Below are positions 1-5,370 of a stretch of DNA of 6,726 nucleotides, one piece after another. The notes under the pieces are model-generated. The model searched no databases. It had not been told where the DNA came from and saw nothing but the letters and a program-made list of their open reading frames with translations. The position numbers and the translations under genes were made by a program. The stretch is taken from NCBI GenBank assembly GCA_007375915.1, contig VMFF01000027.1, positions 1-6,726 of the forward strand. Reading direction: 5' to 3'. The stretch is from Candidatus Doudnabacteria bacterium Gr01-1014_77 (lineage in GTDB: Bacteria; Patescibacteriota; Doudnabacteria; UBA920; VMFF01). Each line of letters starts with the position of its first letter. Within the stretch, counting starts at the first letter, position 1.

Positions 1-332
1 ATAGCGATCAATGGTTGAAGTTTTTGGAGAAGAATAGCTACTGAAGGATTAACGTATCTAAAAGCTTGAGTGAAAGCAATTGATGCTAAAGCAGAACCAC
101 CGATTGCTATGACTAAAACTGAAAGCCACTCTTTCTTTCCTAACTTACCCAGATCTTTAAAAGACCAGATTATTATCGGTAACACAATTAAAACGTCAAA
201 AAAATGCTCGACTAAAACAATGAAGTTGCTGGAGAGGTCTTTGGTTAGATGAACCCTGAAAGGAGCATCTGTTGCCCAAAGCATTGCTGCTAAGAATATT
301 AAATATGGACCATACTTTTGCATTTTGCTCAT
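1..332 (-). CDS. EamA/DMT-family transporter, N-terminal part (cut by left edge)
   Basis: Read on the minus strand from the ATG at 332-330, this frame stays open for 110 codons to the window edge. The visible protein starts MSKMQKYGPYLIFLAAMLWA and contains three hydrophobic segments (about residues 8-20, 35-50 and 64-80), followed by a stretch ending AFRYVNPSVAILLQKLQPLI. The LWAT motif early in helix 1 and the helix-4 pattern of Pro-Ser-Val-Ala followed by a Pro are typical of the first EamA repeat of drug/metabolite transporters, which usually have ten helices. The substrate cannot be read from the sequence. The start lies 4 bases after the stop of the riboflavin kinase gene, so the two are probably co-transcribed and translationally coupled; I see no clear Shine-Dalgarno. 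A second ATG three codons in is an alternative start. The family call is good; the C-terminal half is outside the window. Confidence 0.82.
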   Translation of the reverse strand, partial: MSKMQKYGPYLIFLAAMLWATDAPFRVHLTKDLSSNFIVLVEHFFDVLIVLPIIIWSFKDLGKLGKKEWLSVLVIAIGGSALASIAFTQAFRYVNPSVAILLQKLQPLIA

Positions 333-336
333 ATTG

Positions 337-705
337 TTAAATTAACTTTTTAATTCTTGATGTATCTTCTGAGATGCCTTTTTTTAAATCTTCTTCTGAA
401 GCGTATTTTTTAAATTTATGTAGAAACTTTTCAATCCTAAAAACTAAACGTTTTCCATATATATCACGCCTAAAGCCAATTAAGTGAGCTTCTAGCTTTG
501 GATGCCCTTTATGGTCTTTTGGACCAATCACTATTCCAGCCTTGTATACCTTGTTTTCTAATGATACAAGTCCTGCGTAAACCCCAAAGGGAATATTCAT
601 TTTCTTTCTTAAATATTCTTTACGGTCAATATTGGCTGTTGGGAAACCAATCTTACGCCCATAACCGTCCCCTTTTACGACTCGACCTGAGATGAAATAT
701 ATCAT
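337..705 (-). CDS. stand-alone riboflavin kinase (flavokinase domain only)
   Basis: The 122-residue protein should phosphorylate riboflavin with ATP to give FMN in the cytoplasm. The signature GRKIGFPTAN lies at residues 16-25, where T23 and N25 belong to the PTAN motif that binds Mg-ATP. Further motifs are FGVYAG (40-45) and LEAHLIGF (71-78), with E72 in the position of the catalytic glutamate, then the typical DIYGKRLVFRIEKFLH strand-helix end. Most bacterial RibF proteins are about 300 residues and carry an N-terminal FMN adenylyltransferase domain; here that half is absent. The protein begins right at the kinase domain and its start is fixed by a promoter -10 box 5 bases upstream, so this looks like a natural single-domain enzyme rather than a truncation. 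It is followed 4 bases later by an EamA transporter gene and is divergent from another. FAD synthesis would need a separate adenylyltransferase elsewhere. Confidence 0.9.
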   Translation of the reverse strand: MIYFISGRVVKGDGYGRKIGFPTANIDRKEYLRKKMNIPFGVYAGLVSLENKVYKAGIVIGPKDHKGHPKLEAHLIGFRRDIYGKRLVFRIEKFLHKFKKYASEEDLKKGISEDTSRIKKLI

Positions 706-710
706 GATTT

Positions 711-719
711 ATTTTACCA
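711..719 (-). promoter_or_regulatory. extended -10 promoter of the riboflavin kinase gene
   Basis: On the minus strand the sequence reads TGG TAAAAT (hexamer 716-711, 5 of 6 match to TATAAT, with an upstream TG). Five bases (AAATC) separate the hexamer from the ATG at 705. Transcription would begin at or within a couple of bases of the start codon, so the mRNA should be leaderless. No -35 box is recognisable. There is no room for an FMN riboswitch. Confidence 0.6.
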
Positions 720-727
720 CAAAAAAC

Positions 728-736
728 TGGTATCCT
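728..736 (+). promoter_or_regulatory. extended -10 promoter of the DMT transporter gene
   Basis: The plus strand reads TGG TATCCT (hexamer 731-736, 4 of 6 match to TATAAT). The ATG at 743 lies exactly 6 bases after the hexamer, the same spacing as at the promoters at 3742 and 6643. An ATG at 737 touches the hexamer and would lie upstream of the expected transcription start. This is the weakest hexamer of the set apart from the glutamate dehydrogenase one, so the call leans on the repeated geometry. Confidence 0.45.
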
Positions 737-742
737 ATGTAT

Positions 743-1606
743 ATGATTTCTTTTTACATTTTTGCCTGGATAGCAAGCATTGCTTATGGTTTAGAGGTTG
801 TGATCGTTAAGCTTGTTAACAAACACTTAAGCCCCAATCTCTGGGTTTTTAATTTTATTTGGAATTTTTTAATCCTTCTTCTAATTGTACCTTTCGCAAT
901 TGCTAATCATGCCACTCTACCAACAGAATGGTTAAACGTTATAATGGCAGGACTACTCTATGCTATTGCTGGTATTACTTATGTAACAAGTCTTTCTAAA
1001 CTTGATGTCTCAGTTTTTACCCCACTCTTTAGTTTTAGAACTGTGTTTGCAGTAATTCTTGCTGCAATATTCTTAAATGAAAGATTAAACCCAGAACAAC
1101 TATACTTGATTGCAATCATTTTTATAGGGGGGTTGTTTGTTAGTACTGACGAAAGCTTTTCAATACGAACATTTTTCAACAAAAAAATATTCTACGCTTT
1201 GTTAATGATGGCTATAATCGCACTAGAAGCTATTTTTGCAAACAAAAGTATTAATGAACTCGGTTTCTGGACAGCCAGTTTATGGATTGCTCTAATCGCA
1301 CAAGTCATTTTGATTTTTACATGGCCAAAATTTGGAAAAGATTTGAAAAAAATCGGGCTTAAAGAATTTGGAGCAACCTTGTTAGGAGCGTTGACTGGTG
1401 TTGTAGGAGTTCTTGCATCTAACAAAGCATTTGCTGAAAATATAGGAGTCTCTGCTGCAATCATCTCTCTCCCAATTTCTATGATCATTGCTTTCTTGTT
1501 TTCTGTGTTTGCCCCTCAGCTACTTGAAAAGCATACCATCAAAGTATATGTGGTTCGATTTTCAGCTGCAGCTGTAATGATTTTAGCTGCCCTTAAATTA
1601 AACTAG
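743..1606 (+). CDS. EamA/DMT-family transporter, full length
   Basis: This is a 287-residue, very hydrophobic protein with about ten predicted membrane helices, made of two EamA repeats. The first repeat ends with the family pattern FTPLFSFRTVFAVILAAIFL then NERLNPEQL (about residues 92-120), where a conserved glutamate (E113) precedes a Gly-rich helix. The second repeat ends near PISMIIAFLFSVF (244-256). The substrate is unknown: the family exports metabolites or takes up nutrients, including riboflavin in some members (RibN, ImpX). The frame is open from an ATG at 692, but that start and the one at 704 would overlap the divergent riboflavin kinase gene. I chose 743 because an extended -10 box ends 6 bases before it; 737 is the alternative. 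The gene is followed by a weak hairpin (CGACT/AGTCG arms at 1607-1611 and 1623-1627) and then a strong terminator. The partial gene at 1-332 belongs to the same superfamily but is not obviously a close duplicate. Confidence 0.88.
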   Translation: MISFYIFAWIASIAYGLEVVIVKLVNKHLSPNLWVFNFIWNFLILLLIVPFAIANHATLPTEWLNVIMAGLLYAIAGITYVTSLSKLDVSVFTPLFSFRTVFAVILAAIFLNERLNPEQLYLIAIIFIGGLFVSTDESFSIRTFFNKKIFYALLMMAIIALEAIFANKSINELGFWTASLWIALIAQVILIFTWPKFGKDLKKIGLKEFGATLLGALTGVVGVLASNKAFAENIGVSAAIISLPISMIIAFLFSVFAPQLLEKHTIKVYVVRFSAAAVMILAALKLN

Positions 1607-1633
1607 CGACTTCTTAGTTAAGAGTCGTTAGAT

Positions 1634-1665
1634 AAAAATAGCTTGTTCTATACAAGCTATTTTTT
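1634..1665. terminator. strong bidirectional intrinsic terminator
   Basis: A perfect 13-base inverted repeat, AAAAATAGCTTGT (1634-1646) and ACAAGCTATTTTT (1652-1664), encloses a 5-base loop, TCTAT. The stem ends in a run of T on either strand, so it should stop transcription from both converging units: the plus-strand transporter ending at 1606 and the minus-strand MsrQ-like gene ending at 1657. The TAG stop of the minus gene (1659-1657) lies inside the stem. Confidence 0.88.
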
Positions 1666-2364
1666 AAAAGTATACCAAGTAATAATTCCAAAAACTACAA
1701 GCAAAGTTAGGACTGTTACTATTAACTTTGGTTTAACGCTAGGATATTTCTTTACTACCCAAGAATCTAGCCTTAAAAACTCTAAAACAAACAAAAACAA
1801 AAGAGAAATAATGTAAATCCATGACTCAATATTTGAAATACTAGAAAAATCAGAACCTAGTATGAAAGAATGGAAAACAATTAAAAACCCTGCAAGGTAT
1901 ATAAATCGATGGATAATCTTCCAGTACTTACCCATTTTCTTAACTGCGTAATTAAAAGATGTTACTGCCATAACTGTTAATATTAACAAAGCAATTGCAC
2001 CAAACAAAAAAGCGTATAAATATATACCAGTTAAATATTTAAGATTAGAAAATCCTCCGAAATTCTTAAAGAATTCTAAATACACATGCAAAGATGCAAA
2101 AAGAAAAGCACTGACTCCCAATGCTCTTCTTGCTTTTGTAAAAACTGGTTTAAATGGAAGGGCTGGGAAAACAAAATACATGGGGGTTATGAGTAAAGAA
2201 ATATAGATCAAAGCAACAGCAATTAAAGCATAGGTTTGTCCTAGTTCAATATATGTTGTGTTTAAATCTATAAACTGGCTAATAGTGACTTGATAAAGAA
2301 CAGCAGCTAAAAGAACAGCTGCTGTTAATATCATGTATCTAATATATTTCAACAAAAAAATCAT
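1657..2364 (-). CDS. ferric-reductase-like / MsrQ-like haem membrane protein
   Basis: This 235-residue integral membrane protein has six or seven hydrophobic segments. The core resembles the ferric-reductase-like transmembrane domain, especially the MsrQ/YedZ group: ARRALGVSAFLFASLHVYLE (78-97), TSFNYAVKKMGKYWKIIHRF (135-154), then FLIVFHSFILG (160-170). Histidines H93, H152 and H165 sit at the family's haem-ligand positions; the spacing closely matches what I recall for E. coli MsrQ (H91, H151, H164). MsrQ passes electrons from the respiratory chain or flavin to the periplasmic methionine-sulfoxide reductase MsrP. No msrP is visible here, so the partner is unknown and a more general haem-b electron-transfer role is possible. 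The gene starts 5 bases after the stop of the transglycosylase gene, indicating an operon, and ends in the bidirectional terminator. The Shine-Dalgarno is weak at best (AAAGA). Confidence 0.78.
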   Translation of the reverse strand: MIFLLKYIRYMILTAAVLLAAVLYQVTISQFIDLNTTYIELGQTYALIAVALIYISLLITPMYFVFPALPFKPVFTKARRALGVSAFLFASLHVYLEFFKNFGGFSNLKYLTGIYLYAFLFGAIALLILTVMAVTSFNYAVKKMGKYWKIIHRFIYLAGFLIVFHSFILGSDFSSISNIESWIYIISLLFLFVLEFLRLDSWVVKKYPSVKPKLIVTVLTLLVVFGIITWYTFKK

Positions 2365-2369
2365 ATTCT

Positions 2370-3719
2370 TTAATTTAATGCGTCAATGCTTGCTTGGTAT
2401 TTATTCGCTGTTGCGACTACATTATCACCGTAAAAACGATACCTTTTATTCGTTGAACCTGAAAAGTATACCATAGCTGCTGCCCACTCTTTGTTCTTAT
2501 CAGCAGCACCCGATGCTTTTAACTTAACAGCTGCTGCCAAAAACGCATCCTTTATATCCCAAGGATTTGCAGACTTCCCTGTTATTGCAGCAACCTTATC
2601 TTTGTAGCCCATCCATGTTGAAGGAATAAATTGAGCAGGCCCCATAGCACCACCCCATCCAATTCGTGCACCGTTTTTTCCTCGCATAGGACAAGAAACA
2701 GGCGTTGTGTTTGGATCTAAACCAAGATCAGAAGTAATTTCAAGAAACTTTGGAATATCTCTTGTTGGGTGCATTATCTCTGTATAGCTTTTTTCAGGTG
2801 GATCTCCTGCACGGTTACACGTTCCAACATTTTTACCAAGATTGGATTCTTGGGTTAAGATCGCTAAGAGAAAAGCTGCTCTAACTCCTGTTAAATCAGA
2901 AGCAGACTTAGCCATTTCTACTGCTTCTCCAAATGTTATCTCCTTACTAACACCTACTACATCATATATCTGATTTCTAATCTGGGTAGCTCTTTGTTTG
3001 TTCGCAGCTACTAAAGAAGCATACTGGCTTTCCTTCCCTTGTGTTTCTGAAAGCAAACTATTTTGCTCAGACAGCTTGCCACCCAAATCCTGTTGTTGCA
3101 AAGCCTTAATTGCCAGAAGATCTCTAGCATCTTGTTGCTTATCCTCTAATTGAACAGTCTTGTCTTCTAAATCTGTTTTGTATACCTTTATTTGTTCAAG
3201 CGAAAGAGACAGGCTTCTTGAAAGCTGTTGGTTGTTATCGACTTCTCTAAAAAATCCCGAGAGTCCACCATCATTTGCTAAAGCAGAAACAATTGACTTA
3301 TTGTCCTGCTCATAAATGGAAATAATTGTTCCGCTAATCTGACTCTTTATACTATCAATCTTCTTTTCAAGATCAGAAATGGAATTCTGAGTTGTATCAA
3401 TCTGTTCTTCCAAATCACCAATCATTAAATTAGTGCTTCTGATCTGTAAAGAAAGCTTTGATTGTTCAGTCTTTAGTTCTTTTACTTTTGCTGCCAAAGT
3501 ATTCTTTTCGCTCCTAGTAGTTGAAAGCTGGGCTTCATAATCCGCAATCTGCTTTTCTAGTGCTTGCAGTTCTCTTTCAAGCTGCGCTTTATCAACTGTA
3601 CCCGCTAAAGCATTAACAGTTTCCGCATTTCCTTGATTAGGGAGAGAAAATAGATTGGCAAGTGCGAGAATTAACGCAAATGCCAATATTTTTTGACTTC
3701 TTTTTATTTTACTTACCAT
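2370..3719 (-). CDS. secreted coiled-coil lytic transglycosylase (EnvC-like coil plus SLT/MltB-like domain)
   Basis: The 449-residue protein should cleave glycan strands of peptidoglycan outside the membrane. A basic N-terminus (MVSKIKRSQK) and hydrophobic core (11-26) form a signal peptide with probable cleavage after G-N-A (A32). Residues about 42-135 and 165-250 are rich in Gln/Glu/Lys heptads, a long two-part coiled coil like that of EnvC/PcsB-type wall-hydrolase regulators, joined by a Gly/Phe-containing hinge (150-158). The C-terminal domain (about 262-449) is a lysozyme-like transglycosylase: AILTQESNLG (286-295) carries the likely catalytic E291, and GWGGAMGPAQFIPSTW (354-369) is the classic SLT/MltB motif. 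C301 and C343 could form a disulphide. EnvC itself ends in a LytM domain, so the pairing with a transglycosylase is a different architecture. It is the first gene of an operon with the MsrQ-like gene, and is divergent from a C39-like peptidase. Confidence 0.9.
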   Translation of the reverse strand: MVSKIKRSQKILAFALILALANLFSLPNQGNAETVNALAGTVDKAQLERELQALEKQIADYEAQLSTTRSEKNTLAAKVKELKTEQSKLSLQIRSTNLMIGDLEEQIDTTQNSISDLEKKIDSIKSQISGTIISIYEQDNKSIVSALANDGGLSGFFREVDNNQQLSRSLSLSLEQIKVYKTDLEDKTVQLEDKQQDARDLLAIKALQQQDLGGKLSEQNSLLSETQGKESQYASLVAANKQRATQIRNQIYDVVGVSKEITFGEAVEMAKSASDLTGVRAAFLLAILTQESNLGKNVGTCNRAGDPPEKSYTEIMHPTRDIPKFLEITSDLGLDPNTTPVSCPMRGKNGARIGWGGAMGPAQFIPSTWMGYKDKVAAITGKSANPWDIKDAFLAAAVKLKASGAADKNKEWAAAMVYFSGSTNKRYRFYGDNVVATANKYQASIDALN

Positions 3720-3725
3720 ACATGC

Positions 3726-3734
3726 ATTATATCA
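3726..3734 (-). promoter_or_regulatory. extended -10 promoter of the transglycosylase operon
   Basis: The minus strand reads TGA TATAAT, a perfect consensus hexamer (3731-3726) with the extended TGn. Six bases (GCATGT) separate it from the ATG at 3719, so the transcript should start at the start codon. There is no recognisable -35; its place is taken by the opposing promoter. Confidence 0.75.
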
Positions 3735-3741
3735 TATTTGG

Positions 3742-3750
3742 TGATATTAT
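3742..3750 (+). promoter_or_regulatory. extended -10 promoter of the C39-like peptidase gene
   Basis: The plus strand reads TGA TATTAT (hexamer 3745-3750, 5 of 6 match), followed by six bases (TACCCC) and the ATG at 3757. This gives a leaderless start and leaves no space for a Shine-Dalgarno. It forms a near-perfect inverted repeat with the opposing promoter at 3726-3734 (one mismatch in 9), 7 bases apart. Confidence 0.68.
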
Positions 3751-3756
3751 TACCCC

Positions 3757-4491
3757 ATGAAAAAATCTTTAATTCTAATTGGTATTATTATTGTTTCTTT
3801 TATTTTTATTTTTGCGCTAAAGCCTAAAAAACTCCAAAAAGAATCAATCATACAAACCAAAATCACTGAAAAGGTAGAGGAACAAAAGCAGCCTCTTGTA
3901 ATCCCAGAGAAATTCTTAATTGAAGTTCCGTTTACATCTCAATCTCCTTTTGCGACATGGGACGAAGATGAGAACAGCGCCTGTGAAGAAGCAAGCTTAA
4001 TCATGGCCTGGCATTGGCTCAAAGGGGATGTTATCGGTAAAATTCCTCCGGCCCAAGCAGAGCAGGAAATAAGGGGGTTGATTGCTTTTGAAAATGAAAA
4101 GTATGGAAATTCTTTTGATACTTCAGCAAAAGACACTGCTCAAACTTTCATAGACTACTACAAAAACAAAAATATCAAGGTTAAATATGATTTTACAACT
4201 AACGAAATTATTGAAGAAATCTCTAAAGGAAATATTGTCATTGTTCCAGCAAATGGTATAGCTCTAAACAATCCTAATTTCAAACAACCAGGTCCTGAAA
4301 CACACATGCTAATTGTGACTGGATATGATCAAAACAAAAAAGAATTTACAACAAACGATCCTGGCACAAGAAGAGGCCAGGACTACATATACACATATGA
4401 TGTTTTATTTAATGCAATACAGGATTACCCAACAGGGAAACATGAACCAAACAATGAAACAAGAAAAGCAATGTTAGTGGTGAGTAAATAG
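3757..4491 (+). CDS. membrane-anchored C39-like cysteine peptidase domain protein
   Basis: This 244-residue protein has an N-terminal hydrophobic segment (about 4-21) after MKKS, probably an uncleaved anchor or signal peptide, then a Lys/Gln/Glu-rich linker (22-50). The rest is a C39-like papain-fold domain. The catalytic Cys is C76 in SACEEASLIMAW, with Q62 upstream as the likely oxyanion-hole residue in VPFTSQSPFATW, the His is H183 in ETHMLIVTGYD, and N200/D201 in TNDPGT completes the triad. It probably acts outside the membrane on peptides or wall-associated protein; the substrate is not known. Unlike true bacteriocin-processing C39 domains, it is not fused to an ABC transporter. It is transcribed divergently from the transglycosylase operon through a shared 37-base gap. 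Its TAG stop directly abuts the stop of the convergent kinase gene with no terminator between them. Confidence 0.85.
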   Translation: MKKSLILIGIIIVSFIFIFALKPKKLQKESIIQTKITEKVEEQKQPLVIPEKFLIEVPFTSQSPFATWDEDENSACEEASLIMAWHWLKGDVIGKIPPAQAEQEIRGLIAFENEKYGNSFDTSAKDTAQTFIDYYKNKNIKVKYDFTTNEIIEEISKGNIVIVPANGIALNNPNFKQPGPETHMLIVTGYDQNKKEFTTNDPGTRRGQDYIYTYDVLFNAIQDYPTGKHEPNNETRKAMLVVSK

Positions 4492-5367
4492 CTAGAGAGG
4501 AAGTCTATTTATCTGCCTTTTGAAACCCGCTAAATTATCAAGGGCATATTTTTTGTAATCAATGCCTTGTTTCTTTGAGATGGTATTTTGTAATATTCCG
4601 TAAGCCGCTTCAACAAAATATACGACAACTTTTGTATACTGAAGCATATTGTACAAACCTTTTGGATCTTTAGGAGAATATGTTTTTGCTAATACAAAGT
4701 CTTCCTTTTTTCCGAAAGATCCTTTTACAGAAAACATTGCTAGGTCAAAATGACGATCGTCATTTCCAGAATATTCCCAATCAATCAGTTTGTAGCCTCC
4801 ATTTTTTAACTTAATAATGTTACTGAACATTAGATCTTCATGACAAGAATCAGTTCTCGAAATCGGTGATAGATGTTTCTCTACTAATTTAATCTTTTTC
4901 AAATACCACGCCATGTCTTTGGGTAACCAACCGTGGTGTTTTTTTGTTAAATTAACGTAATCATATCCTCTTTGTAAGGAAATTCTCGTCCCTTTTAGTT
5001 TTTCACCGTTATGAAGTTTCAGAAGAATCTTGGCTATTGCTTTAATAGCCTTTGGTTTTCTTGCTTCTTTTTTAGTTAAAGGAACTCCTTCCAAATGCTC
5101 AACAATTAAAGCAGAATATTTCGGATAATACTTAAAAATCTTGGGGCCTATGCCTTGTTTGTAAGCTATGTTGTAATTGTATATTTCTCTTTTTCTGTCT
5201 AACCCGATTATTCTTCCAGTTTCCGGAGCAAACCTAACAATATATTTTTTCTTTTCTTCAGTAACAACATAGCTGTCATTAGTCATACCGCCCTTTAATG
5301 TTGCGATATCAATCTTCTTTTTTTTCCATTCTGGGAAAGAACGAATTATTTCATGATGTTTGTTCAT
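4492..5367 (-). CDS. LicA/choline-kinase-like phosphotransferase (APH fold)
   Basis: This 291-residue cytoplasmic kinase belongs to the aminoglycoside-phosphotransferase/choline-kinase superfamily. The N-lobe has LKGGMTNDSYVV (24-35), close to the GGxTN loop of LicA and choline kinases, and YIVRF (42-46). The catalytic loop is CHEDLMFSN (175-183), fitting HxDxxxxN with D178 as catalytic base and N183 binding metal. The metal-binding D196 is in LIDWEYSGNDDRHFDLA (194-210), characteristic of choline, ethanolamine and thiamine kinases. A choline, ethanolamine or other small amino-alcohol substrate is likely but not certain. The start is 3 bases after the stop of glutamate dehydrogenase, so the genes form an operon. 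TAAGG lies only 2 bases before the ATG, too close for a normal Shine-Dalgarno, so coupling is likely. No licB, licC or licD neighbour is visible. Confidence 0.85.
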   Translation of the reverse strand: MNKHHEIIRSFPEWKKKKIDIATLKGGMTNDSYVVTEEKKKYIVRFAPETGRIIGLDRKREIYNYNIAYKQGIGPKIFKYYPKYSALIVEHLEGVPLTKKEARKPKAIKAIAKILLKLHNGEKLKGTRISLQRGYDYVNLTKKHHGWLPKDMAWYLKKIKLVEKHLSPISRTDSCHEDLMFSNIIKLKNGGYKLIDWEYSGNDDRHFDLAMFSVKGSFGKKEDFVLAKTYSPKDPKGLYNMLQYTKVVVYFVEAAYGILQNTISKKQGIDYKKYALDNLAGFKRQINRLPL

Positions 5368-5370
5368 GCC

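Noticed and set aside
70..252. Plus-strand open frame of 60 codons
   Set aside because: It is antisense to the EamA transporter, whose protein shows clear membrane helices and family motifs; the plus frame has no recognisable features.
692..742. Upstream in-frame ATGs (692, 704, 737) as transporter starts
   Set aside because: They lie inside the divergent riboflavin kinase gene or upstream of the expected transcription start; 743 fits the promoter spacing shared by the other genes.
706..742. FMN riboswitch upstream of the riboflavin kinase
   Set aside because: The whole intergenic gap is 37 bases and the predicted transcript has no leader, so an aptamer cannot fit.
979..1488. Two minus-strand open frames (979-1182, 1192-1488) opposite the transporter
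   Set aside because: They are shadows of a clear ten-helix transporter and have no family motif.
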